Source of the DNA: Anaerolineales bacterium
GTDB taxonomy: Bacteria > Chloroflexota > Anaerolineae > Anaerolineales > UBA6663
NCBI GenBank assembly: GCA_016789245.1
Contig: JAEURM010000057.1
Coordinates: 1 to 9,590, forward strand
Reading direction: 5' to 3'
Length of the DNA stretch: 9,590 nucleotides
A program made the translations under genes and the position numbers. Below are positions 1 through 6,260 of this stretch, piece by piece (position 1 is the stretch's first letter; every line of letters starts with the position of its first letter). Below the pieces are notes generated by a model, which saw only the letters and a program-made list of their open reading frames with translations, ran no database searches and was not told the origin of the DNA.

Positions 1-593
1 CCGGTGGGCACGTAAGGCCGGACGGCTCCCACCAGCTTGGCATTATTAAATTCCCCTACACTGCGCGCCAATTGTTCCGCCGCGTTGTGCGCCTTCTCCC
101 AATACACTTGCGGCATCGTCAAATCACAGCCTTCTAAAAATGCGCGCCACGGGAAGGCCGGATGGTTGGTGGGGAAGCGAAAACTCGAAAGCGCAATCGG
201 CGTGTTGGGCAGACCTTTGCGCACTTCGGTCACAAACTGCGCGGCGGGGCGGTGCATGCCCGCTCGCGTAAATTCAATTTCGGCATCAATCACGTAACCG
301 TCTAGCTTCAACTCTTGCGTGCGGTTGATGGCAATGCGGGCTTCATCTTTAGGTTTCTCACCATAAAGGTAATGCCAGCCCCACGCCTGTAAGCCGCGCG
401 CATGCAGAGCTTCCACCACCGGCTTCACTAAATCCCGCCGGAGGGCATCAAAGCCAAAGCTGTACGTACGCTCCGCAATTTTCAACAGAACGTGAGTGCA
501 ACCAGTGGCCCGTGCTTTATCCGCTATGGCTTGCGGGTTACCGCCTTCACAACGGCTTACTTGCCAGATGAACCAACCTTTGCCAGTGAGCAT
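1..593 (-). CDS. TIM-barrel protein, GH25-like (3' end cut by window)
   Basis: The reading frame runs from an ATG at 593 off the left edge (197 codons visible, no stop). The start MLTGKGWFIWQ leads into a beta/alpha pattern typical of a TIM barrel: THVLLKIA (about 33-40), LQAWGWHYLYG (68-78), DGYVIDAEIEF (98-108), TPIALSSFRFP (131-141) and LTMPQVYWE (158-166). The D103-x-E105 pair at the end of a strand resembles the catalytic DxE of GH25-type muramidases, so a cell-wall or glycan hydrolase is possible but not proven. No signal peptide is visible at this start. The frame stays open upstream, and a GTG at 647 would add 18 residues, but that stretch lies partly in a short genomic repeat, and the same LTGKG opening follows a Met in the related gene at 6084, so ATG 593 is preferred. 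I see no Shine-Dalgarno sequence. It follows a terminator, so it is probably transcribed separately from the genes upstream. Confidence 0.75.
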   Translation of the reverse strand, partial: MLTGKGWFIWQVSRCEGGNPQAIADKARATGCTHVLLKIAERTYSFGFDALRRDLVKPVVEALHARGLQAWGWHYLYGEKPKDEARIAINRTQELKLDGYVIDAEIEFTRAGMHRPAAQFVTEVRKGLPNTPIALSSFRFPTNHPAFPWRAFLEGCDLTMPQVYWEKAHNAAEQLARSVGEFNNAKLVGAVRPYVPT

Positions 594-630
594 GTGCGGG
601 ATGTATGCAAGTTTTAGGCCACAGGGAGGT

Positions 631-660
631 AGGACGCGGATGAACACGGATTGACACGGA
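631..660. repeat. Short 10-bp-periodic repeat
   Basis: Three successive 10-bp blocks end in cgcgga, cacgga and cacgga (at 640, 650 and 660), with tgaa and ttga between them. Sequences of this type (CACGGAT.AACACGG) occur as dispersed intergenic repeats in many bacterial genomes. The repeat sits between a terminator and the start of the next gene. No function is known to me. Confidence 0.55.
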
Positions 661-698
661 AATAAAAAAGCCCAACGGCTGGCTGAGTCGCTGGGCTT
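661..698 (-). terminator. Rho-independent terminator of the LysM-gene operon
   Basis: AAGCCCAACG (668-677) pairs with CGCTGGGCTT (689-698), with one A-C mismatch and an 11-nt loop. Read on the minus strand the hairpin is followed by TTTTTTATT, a good U-tract. It lies 32 nt after the stop codon of the 730-2433 gene. On the plus strand a weaker TTCTTTTG follows, so it may also work in that direction. Confidence 0.85.
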
Positions 699-707
699 CT
701 TTTGTTC

Positions 708-722
708 AGACTTCCGAAGTCT
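708..722. repeat. Perfect 15-bp palindrome
   Basis: AGACTTC C GAAGTCT is a perfect inverted repeat between the stop codon at 730 and the terminator. In RNA it would form a 6-bp stem with a 3-nt loop. It may be an extra 3'-UTR hairpin or a protein-binding site; the sequence does not decide. Confidence 0.5.
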
Positions 723-729
723 TGAGTAG

Positions 730-2433
730 CTATCTTCCGGGCAGGGCGATTTCCCAGCCGGGGTAAATTAAATCTGGATTCTTTACTTGCGGGTTGGCGG
801 CGATGAGGGTGCCTAATGGGATGTTAGTGCGGCGCGCGATGTACGTCATCGTATCGCACCGATCTACCAGCCAGAACTTGCCTTTGTCTTCACCAAACAC
901 CGTTGGGTCACTGAAATCACAGATGCGCTTGATATCTGCCGCAACGGGCGCTTTGATGCGGGCCGTGGCGGGCTGGGTAGTGGCCACAACTTGCCCACTA
1001 GCATCTAAGCCGTTTACGGCCACAGCGAAGTTTCCGGCTTGGGTGAAGTTGTACGGGAAGCTCCACTTGCCATCCGCGCCTACCTCGGCTTCGCCCACGG
1101 GTTGGCCATCCACCGTAATCTGCACTTTACTGCCGGGGACGCCACTGCCGCCGAGCGTAACCGTGCCAGGTGCGTAACTGGCGGCCAGCGTATCTAGCGT
1201 GAGGGCGCTGAACTTGAGCGTGGCGGTTTCAGATGAGGCGGTGACAGTGCCGGCCGCATCCAACTGATTTACCACCACTGGCACTTCACCCACGCTGGGG
1301 AACTCGGCATCAAAGCTCCATTTACCATCCGCACCAACGGAGGCTTCGCCCACTGGCGTGCCGCCAATTACAATTTGCACTTTACTGCCGGGCGTGCCCG
1401 TGCCGGTGAGTGTTTGCTGGCCGGTGTACAACGCGCCATTTGGCAAATCTAATGTAGGAGCTTTGGCCGCTGTGTTTTCACCTAGCGTTAAATCCACGGG
1501 TTCAGTGGTAGCGGTGACTTTGCCATCCACATCCAATTCATTCACTTCTACTTTGTGTGGGCCAGCCGTTAAGTCAGTGGTAAAGCTCCACAGTCCGTCC
1601 GGCCCAATTTCGGCTTCGCCCGCCGGTTGGCCATCCACCACAATTTGTACTTTAGCGCCGGGCGTTCCCGTGCCATTGAAGACGATGGGGCCAGCTGTAT
1701 CACCGCCGTACCCAGAAATAGTTGGCCCAGCGGCCTTTTCATTCAACGTGAGGGAAAGCGGCTCAGCCGAAGCAACTACTTTGCCACCCGCATCCAGCGC
1801 GTTCACTTCAATGGTGTGCGGGCCAGCCGCCAGCTCTGTGGTGATGGTGGCTTTGCCATCAGCGCCAAACTTGCCCGCGCTCACCACTTTGCCATCCACC
1901 AAAACTTGAAAGTCTGAGTTGGGCGTACCACTGATAGTGAAGTTCACTGGCCCCGCAATGGTTTCGGTGGGCGCTTCAATTATGGGCGCGGCCAACGCGG
2001 CGGGCACAGTCACTGTAACGGCGGGGGCGGCGGCGGTTACTTTGCCGCCTGCGTCCAATGCATTCACTTCTATTTTGTACTCACCAGCGGGTAAATTGGC
2101 GTTGAACGTCCACTTGCCGTCCGGCCCAACGGTCACTTCACCGGCTGATTGGCCATCAATCACAATTTGTAGTGTAGAGCCGGGGGTGCCGGTTCCCCTC
2201 AGCGTGAGGGTGCCATCATCTTTCACATCGGCGTTGACTGTGGGCGCGGCAATTGGCGCTTGGGTGGCCGGGGCCGTTGTGGGGGCTTGCGCTACGGGTG
2301 TAGCGGTGGCGGCAGGCGTTGTAGGAACCCGGCTCGCCAACAGAAAACACATCAACAATAATAGTAACGCTAGGATAATGGCAACGATGGTCTTGAAGCG
2401 ATCCAAACGTTGGCCGCGTTCTGCAATGCTCAT
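730..2433 (-). CDS. Membrane-anchored protein with five Ig-like repeats and C-terminal LysM
   Basis: The protein has 567 residues. A short basic N-terminus (RGQRLDRFK) precedes one hydrophobic segment (about 13-33), which predicts an inside N-terminus with the rest exported. A Thr/Pro/Ala linker (37-65) follows. Five repeats of about 82-90 residues then occur at roughly 64-144, 148-230, 236-317, 325-408 and 411-492. They share the elements GTGTPG, QIVIDGQ, GxDGKWSF and VNxLDAxGKV, typical of bacterial Ig-like modules. The end (519-565) reads as a LysM domain: DTMTYIARR, LIAANPQ, NPDLIYPGWEIALP. LysM domains bind peptidoglycan or similar glycans, so the likely job is a wall-bound stalk. Cys505 and Cys526 flank the start of the LysM and could form a disulfide. 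Cys29 lies in the membrane segment without a proper lipobox. The ATG at 2433 is 18 nt after the stop of the coiled-coil gene, indicating one operon; the ribosome site (GAGAG) is weak. Confidence 0.88.
   Translation of the reverse strand: MSIAERGQRLDRFKTIVAIILALLLLLMCFLLASRVPTTPAATATPVAQAPTTAPATQAPIAAPTVNADVKDDGTLTLRGTGTPGSTLQIVIDGQSAGEVTVGPDGKWTFNANLPAGEYKIEVNALDAGGKVTAAAPAVTVTVPAALAAPIIEAPTETIAGPVNFTISGTPNSDFQVLVDGKVVSAGKFGADGKATITTELAAGPHTIEVNALDAGGKVVASAEPLSLTLNEKAAGPTISGYGGDTAGPIVFNGTGTPGAKVQIVVDGQPAGEAEIGPDGLWSFTTDLTAGPHKVEVNELDVDGKVTATTEPVDLTLGENTAAKAPTLDLPNGALYTGQQTLTGTGTPGSKVQIVIGGTPVGEASVGADGKWSFDAEFPSVGEVPVVVNQLDAAGTVTASSETATLKFSALTLDTLAASYAPGTVTLGGSGVPGSKVQITVDGQPVGEAEVGADGKWSFPYNFTQAGNFAVAVNGLDASGQVVATTQPATARIKAPVAADIKRICDFSDPTVFGEDKGKFWLVDRCDTMTYIARRTNIPLGTLIAANPQVKNPDLIYPGWEIALPGR
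958..2244 (-). repeat. Five in-gene Ig-like repeat units
   Basis: The repeated modules are also visible in DNA. On the plus strand the segment TGCACTTTACTGCCGGG occurs at 1121-1137 and 1376-1392, with close variants at 1646-1662 and 2169-2185, so the period is about 250-270 bp. Units 3, 4 and 5 resemble each other most; unit 2 is the most divergent, with NSDFQVLVDGK in place of GSKVQIVVDGQ. Such repeats can expand or contract by recombination. Confidence 0.8.
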
Positions 2434-2451
2434 GAGTTTCTCTCGCTTCCG

Positions 2452-4440
2452 TTATTTCTTCGCCGCAAAATCACGGGCCTGTTGCCGCCAGAAATCCGGG
2501 TCAATGGCTTGCCAGCTCTTGGCCTTCACAATTTCCACAATGCGCTCACTGGGTGTATCAGCCAGTTGCTCAAAGGTGTAAATGCCCGCATCGTTCAAGC
2601 GGCGTTGGAACACGGGGCCAATGCCGTTGATGATGATGAGATTGTCACCTTTAGGGGCTCCGGCCAGCGTGCCTTCACGCTTCGCTTTCGCAAACTCGCG
2701 GGCTTGGCTAATCCAGAAGTTCGCGTCAATGGCTTGCCACGGCTTGGCTTTCACAATGCTCAAAATTCGGTCAGCGGGTGTATCGGCCAATTGTTGATAG
2801 GTGGTAATGCCAGCATCGTACAGGCGGCGCTCAAACACTGGCCCAATGCCATTGATGGGTTCAAAGTCATCAAATTCAATGGCGCTACCGGTGGCCATTG
2901 CGTTCGCCGCCACAGCGGCTCCACCAGCGGCGGCCATTACATCAAAGCTCACCGAGCGTGAAGAACCGGCCTTGGCCTCAATCGCGGCGGCGGCCAGTTC
3001 ATCTTCTAATTCATTGGCGTGATTTTGAGCGGCCAGTAATTGCGCCCGCAAACTCGCCAACTCGGCTTGGGTGTGGTTGTGCGCGTTGCGGCTTTCTGCC
3101 AGTTGGCCCCGCAAGTCGGCCAATTCTAGCGCCGTGCCATCCGCCTTCAAGCGGAGCGCACCAAAATCGGCATCAAAGCGCGAAGTGCGCGCACGCAAAT
3201 CTACTAACTCGCTTTCCGCAGAACTGCCGCTGGTTTGCAGAGCGGCCAAGTCAGCGCGCAAGCGCGTCAGTTCACCTTCGGCCACCGTCAATTGCTCCAG
3301 CTTGCCTGAGCACTCCAAACGGAGTTTGCCCAGTTCCACTTCGGCGGCTTCGGCGCGGCCACGATGCGCATCTAAATCACCCCGCAGTTGCGCGGCCAGC
3401 GCTTCGGCCCCTAACAACAAACCGGCCTTCTCGGTTAAATCCGTGCGCAGTTTTGCTAACTCGCCATCATGAGCCGTCACTCGCGCCGTAAGTTGAGCGC
3501 GTAAATCATTCAACTCAGTCTCAGCCCCAGCCAGCCGCGCGGATTTTTCAGTCAGTTGTACTTTCAGTTCGCCCAGTTCGCCTTCCACGTTGGCGTTGGC
3601 AGAAATCTGCCCACGTGCGCCATCCAGTTCAGCGGCCAGTGAGTCACCCCGGCCCTGCGCGGCCAGCAAATCGGCGCGTACTTGCGCCAACGCCGCTTCG
3701 GTTTGGTTGCGCAAGTTAATGCTTTCGGCCAATTGCAAGCGCAAATCGGCCAGTTCGGCTTCAGAACCTTCGGCCTTTAACTTGAGTTCGCCAAAATCGG
3801 CATCAAAGCGGGAGGAGCGGCTCGATAAATCGGCGCGCAAGGCAAGCAATTCGGTTTCGGCCGCATCCGCCCGTTGGCGCTGGCCATCCACATCGCCGCG
3901 CAAGGTAGCGGCCAACGCCTCTGCACCAGCCAGCAAGCCCAACTTTGCCGTCAAATCCGCTTGCACGCCGCCGAGCTCGCCTTCCAACTTCAGGGCGCGG
4001 TTTTTGTTCACACCTAAATCCACCTGCAAGCCATCTAATTCGGCTTTGAGTGTGCCATTCAAATCATGTGCGGCTTTCCAATCCGCCTCCGCCTTCAATT
4101 GAGCCTCTTGCGCGGCTTTTAGCTCGGCTTCCAGTTGAGTGCGGGCATTTAGGCAAGCCTGCAAATCGGCTTCGGCCTCGGCGTGGGCATCATGCTCGGC
4201 TTTGAGTTTGGCTTCAAGGCCGTCCACTTTGACGCGCCAATCGCCTACTTCCGCTTTTGCCTCGCCTAATTGGCCTTCGAGTTTGGCGCGTTCATCCCGG
4301 CAAGCATTCAACTCAGCACGCCACTGATCGCGCTGACGGCGCCAGTAAACCCAATCAATGACCCATTCTACAAACCAGCCAATTAAAAGACCGACAATGA
4401 GCCACCACCACTCTGGCTTAAGTAGGAAATCAAAAGACAT
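2452..4440 (-). CDS. Membrane-anchored coiled-coil protein with two C-terminal HhH domains
   Basis: The protein has 662 residues. A hydrophobic, Trp-rich segment (about 10-32) is followed directly by RRQRDQWR, so by the positive-inside rule the large C-terminal part should be cytoplasmic. Residues about 40-485 are an almost unbroken Ala/Leu/Glu/Lys-rich heptad-like coiled coil. An Ala/Gly-rich linker (500-520) leads to two near-identical units at 527-587 and 602-662, each with INGIGPVFxRRL, DAGI, T(Y/F)xQLADTP and WQAID. INGIGP is a classic helix-hairpin-helix core, a fold that often binds DNA without sequence specificity. The family is unnamed to me. Function is inferred only: a membrane scaffold that might touch DNA, or a protein-binding use of HhH. 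The start is supported by AAGGAG 8 nt upstream and a promoter at 4529-4501. The LysM gene follows after 18 nt, so the two products probably act together. Confidence 0.88.
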   Translation of the reverse strand: MSFDFLLKPEWWWLIVGLLIGWFVEWVIDWVYWRRQRDQWRAELNACRDERAKLEGQLGEAKAEVGDWRVKVDGLEAKLKAEHDAHAEAEADLQACLNARTQLEAELKAAQEAQLKAEADWKAAHDLNGTLKAELDGLQVDLGVNKNRALKLEGELGGVQADLTAKLGLLAGAEALAATLRGDVDGQRQRADAAETELLALRADLSSRSSRFDADFGELKLKAEGSEAELADLRLQLAESINLRNQTEAALAQVRADLLAAQGRGDSLAAELDGARGQISANANVEGELGELKVQLTEKSARLAGAETELNDLRAQLTARVTAHDGELAKLRTDLTEKAGLLLGAEALAAQLRGDLDAHRGRAEAAEVELGKLRLECSGKLEQLTVAEGELTRLRADLAALQTSGSSAESELVDLRARTSRFDADFGALRLKADGTALELADLRGQLAESRNAHNHTQAELASLRAQLLAAQNHANELEDELAAAAIEAKAGSSRSVSFDVMAAAGGAAVAANAMATGSAIEFDDFEPINGIGPVFERRLYDAGITTYQQLADTPADRILSIVKAKPWQAIDANFWISQAREFAKAKREGTLAGAPKGDNLIIINGIGPVFQRRLNDAGIYTFEQLADTPSERIVEIVKAKSWQAIDPDFWRQQARDFAAKK
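2455..2862 (-). repeat. Tandem duplication encoding the two HhH units
   Basis: The two HhH units repeat with a period of exactly 225 bp: the plus-strand segment beginning AATGCCCGCATCGT at 2581 recurs as AATGCCAGCATCGT at 2806. The protein copies are almost the same through the motif and the WQAID-xxFW tail, which suggests a fairly recent or conserved duplication. Confidence 0.8.
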
Positions 4441-4448
4441 ACTCTATG

Positions 4449-4454
4449 CTCCTT
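4449..4454 (-). promoter_or_regulatory. Strong Shine-Dalgarno of the coiled-coil gene
   Basis: On the minus strand AAGGAG lies 8 nt before the ATG at 4440. It is the only near-perfect ribosome binding site in the window and fixes this start. Confidence 0.85.
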
Positions 4455-4477
4455 GTATGGATTGAAAGCAAATGACT

Positions 4478-4491
4478 CTGGCGCAAGCCAG
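4478..4491 (-). other. Small hairpin at the predicted mRNA 5' end
   Basis: CTGGC-TTGC-GCCAG on the minus strand forms a 5-bp stem with a 4-nt loop. It begins about 3 nt after the transcription start predicted from the promoter at 4529-4501, a position where hairpins can protect mRNA from decay. The short stem makes this tentative. Confidence 0.35.
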
Positions 4492-4500
4492 CCTTACTAA

Positions 4501-4529
4501 ACTATAAAAACGATATGAAGATTTGATAA
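4501..4529 (-). promoter_or_regulatory. Sigma70-like promoter for the coiled-coil/LysM operon
   Basis: The minus strand shows TTATCA (4529-4524), a 17-nt spacer and TATAGT (4506-4501). The -10 matches 5 of 6 and the -35 matches 4 of 6 consensus bases. It lies in the 153-nt gap after the TIM-barrel-like gene, where I find no terminator, so read-through from upstream may add to it. Confidence 0.5.
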
Positions 4530-4593
4530 AGTCAGAGCCCACTGCATACCTATCTTCCCTGCTAAATCGCCGACCTTGCGCTTCACCCGCGTA

Positions 4594-6084
4594 TCAGCCA
4601 GATGCCAACGGCTCCTGAAATTGCAAATCGTGATACACAATCTGGTTATGGCGGTTCAAGTGAAATGAGTCTTGGCCGTGCAACACCTCGCCGCTTGGCG
4701 CGTGCAGAGTCCAGCTCACAGCTATCAGCCGGGCGGAGCCTTGCATTTGGCTTACAGCCAGAGTGGCGGCGTTGTAGTGCGTAAATAATTGTGAATAAAA
4801 CTGTGCCACATCTGCGGGATTGCGCGTGACGTGTTGCGGATTGATGTGGGTAAACTCGGGCGCGTAACAGGCGGTGGCCTCTGCCAACCGGCCGGTGCGC
4901 AACGCTTTGAAGAAGTGGGTCAGGACGGGCTGACTGGTGAGTTCTCGCTGACTTTCGGAAAAGAAGACCGCGCCTGTTTCCGTATCCTGCTTCAGCCAAC
5001 GCGCTGGTTCGTCTTGCAAGTGTTCAGGCAATTCATCATCTTGGTCAGCCAACAGCGCGTGAAGTTGGATGTGTAAATCATCCACCACTTCGGGTTCCAT
5101 TTCGGCGGCCTCTGCACGCGAGTGGCCGGGCAGTTCCTCATCTGCATCGGCCAAGAGCTTGTGAAGCTGAGAGTCCAAATCATCCACCTCATCAGCTTCA
5201 ACCACCGCCAGCGCTTCATCCCGCAAATGCTCCGGCAGTTCTTCATCCGCATCGGCCAACAGCGTGTGAAGCTCGGTCATCAGCGCCTCGTTATCTAATT
5301 CCGCTTCATCAGTATCACTTTCAGCGGTGGCCGGGGCATGCCAGCCGGCGTAAACAGTGGCCAGAGTCATTTGTGAGGGCTGTTGCAGGGCGTGCCAATC
5401 CCACACGCTGAGGGCGGGCACGTTCAACTCATCGGCGCGGTTGAGAATATGCGTAAGCTCTTCATTGGAGAAACTAAAGTGTTGGCTGGCAAAAGCGGGC
5501 ACCACGGGCGCAAACGCCAACTGTGGCGTTAAGCGGGAAAAAATGTGATGCGCGGCCCCCAATTGCGCGGCTGAGAAAACAAACGGCATATCCACCGCAC
5601 AGGCCGCCCGGAACTCACGGCCGGGGAAATTGGCGTGGGCGGGCGGGTAACTCCACGCTGAAAGGGCCAGCGGCAGGTGCGGCACACCCGCCCGCAGAGT
5701 TTGAACATAAGCGGATGCCACCTCTTCGCCGTCCGGCTGTTCCCAACCTTCCCGCGCTTCTAGCACTAAACCACTTAAACTCAAAACCTGCGCGGCGTGA
5801 AGGGCGGTTTCCGCTTGTTGGCTTTGATAATGAGGGGCGGCCACAAACTTAAAGGCCGGTGCGCGCCCGTATAGCCGCACCACGCCCCACACCGGCAAAC
5901 CCAAGCGGCTGTGCAATTCTTGCACTACATCCCAATTTAATGCATCGGCACCATCGGCCACCCGCACCATTAGGTGTGAAAGCGCGGCACGCCGAACGAA
6001 CGCACGTAAAGCGGCAAAATCTTCGGCGGCGTTTTCCAACCAAAGGCCTTTGCCAGTTAAAGGGGCGGCGGCTTGTTCGAGCAT
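4594..6084 (-). CDS. Degenerate TIM-barrel-like domain, acidic repeats and SnoaL/NTF2-like domain
   Basis: The protein has 496 residues in three parts. Residues about 8-250 align by eye with the TIM-barrel protein at 593: LTGKG near the start, a LPVWGVVRLYG strand (63-73), LSGLVLEAREG (103-113), PLALSAWSYP (138-147) and FPGREF-x-AAC-xx-DMP (153-167). The position of the possible catalytic DxE is here E-A-R (109-111), so hydrolase activity is doubtful. Residues 268-359 hold three acidic repeats around LHxLLADxDxELPxH. Residues about 385-492 (FFKALRTGRLAEATACYAP, VAQFYSQLF, VSWTLHAPSGEVLHGQDSFHL) look like a SnoaL/NTF2-like cone fold, used by small-molecule enzymes and by protein-binding domains. 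No signal peptide or membrane segment is seen, so it is probably cytoplasmic. An in-frame TGA at 6105-6103 makes ATG 6084 the first ATG; GAGAGCGAG upstream is a weak ribosome site. The overall function is unknown. Confidence 0.83.
   Translation of the reverse strand: MLEQAAAPLTGKGLWLENAAEDFAALRAFVRRAALSHLMVRVADGADALNWDVVQELHSRLGLPVWGVVRLYGRAPAFKFVAAPHYQSQQAETALHAAQVLSLSGLVLEAREGWEQPDGEEVASAYVQTLRAGVPHLPLALSAWSYPPAHANFPGREFRAACAVDMPFVFSAAQLGAAHHIFSRLTPQLAFAPVVPAFASQHFSFSNEELTHILNRADELNVPALSVWDWHALQQPSQMTLATVYAGWHAPATAESDTDEAELDNEALMTELHTLLADADEELPEHLRDEALAVVEADEVDDLDSQLHKLLADADEELPGHSRAEAAEMEPEVVDDLHIQLHALLADQDDELPEHLQDEPARWLKQDTETGAVFFSESQRELTSQPVLTHFFKALRTGRLAEATACYAPEFTHINPQHVTRNPADVAQFYSQLFTHYNAATLAVSQMQGSARLIAVSWTLHAPSGEVLHGQDSFHLNRHNQIVYHDLQFQEPLASG
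5008..5283 (-). repeat. Three acidic 34/35-residue coding repeats
   Basis: LHTLLADADEELPEHLRDE, LHKLLADADEELPGHSRAE and LHALLADQDDELPEHLQDE begin at residues 272, 307 and 341, so the spacing is 35 and 34 residues. The variable stretches between them are rich in Glu, Asp and Val. Each unit could form an acidic amphipathic helix ending at the ELP turn. They link the TIM-barrel-like and SnoaL-like domains. Confidence 0.8.
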
Positions 6085-6105
6085 TAAATTCTCGCTCTCA
6101 AGTCA

Positions 6106-6143
6106 TTCTTCAAAGCCGGGTAAAGTTATTCCACTTTGAAGAA
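6106..6143. promoter_or_regulatory. 10-bp perfect inverted repeat in the divergent intergenic region
   Basis: TTCTTCAAAG (6106-6115) and CTTTGAAGAA (6134-6143) are exact reverse complements separated by 18 nt. The minus-strand transcript of the 6084 gene would carry them as a hairpin about 22 nt before its ATG. A dimeric protein operator is equally possible. Confidence 0.55.
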
Positions 6144-6162
6144 GACAGCTATCGGTTTTGGG

Positions 6163-6190
6163 TTCAAGTTTTGGACTTGAAGGACTTGAA
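6163..6190. repeat. Overlapping inverted and tandem GGACTTGAA repeats
   Basis: GGACTTGAA occurs twice head to tail (6173-6181 and 6182-6190). The first copy also forms an inverted repeat with TTCAAGT at 6163-6169 across 5 nt. A further TCAAGTC lies at 6098-6104. The cluster could be repeated protein-binding sites or RNA pairing elements in the leader of the minus-strand gene. Confidence 0.5.
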
Positions 6191-6210
6191 ATGGCCTTAA
6201 AGCGATTTCC

Positions 6211-6239
6211 TTGCCCTTCCTGTTACTCGAAATTATACT
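6211..6239 (+). promoter_or_regulatory. Sigma70-like promoter for rel
   Basis: TTGCCC (6211-6216), a 17-nt spacer and TATACT (6234-6239) match consensus at 4 of 6 and 5 of 6 bases. Starting about 7 nt after the -10 would place the mRNA 5' end near 6246, only about 3 nt before the rel ATG, which fits the absence of a Shine-Dalgarno sequence there. Confidence 0.5.
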
Positions 6240-6260
6240 TTTCACTCTATGAAGTGGCAA
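6232..6260 (-). promoter_or_regulatory. Strong sigma70-like promoter for the minus-strand block
   Basis: On the minus strand TTGCCA (6260-6255), a 17-nt spacer and a perfect TATAAT (6237-6232) give 11 of 12 consensus bases. The -35 lies inside the first codons of rel and the -10 overlaps the rel -10. The predicted start near 6225 gives a leader of about 140 nt before ATG 6084. Confidence 0.6.

Noticed and set aside
958..2244. Regularly spaced DNA repeats that might suggest a CRISPR or satellite array
   Set aside because: The period is about 250-270 bp, the repeats keep one open frame and encode Ig-like modules, so they are coding repeats.
2331..2400. Lipoprotein signal in the LysM protein (Cys29)
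   Set aside because: The residues before Cys are LLM, which do not fit the small-residue lipobox; a simple membrane anchor fits better.
794..4327. Several long open frames on the plus strand opposite the LysM and coiled-coil genes
   Set aside because: They are rich in Ser, Pro and Ala with no recognisable domains, and mirror the repeats of the minus-strand genes; they are antisense shadows.
4441..4593. Terminator between the TIM-barrel-like gene and the coiled-coil gene
   Set aside because: No GC-rich hairpin followed by a U-tract on the minus strand is visible; only a promoter and a small hairpin are supported.
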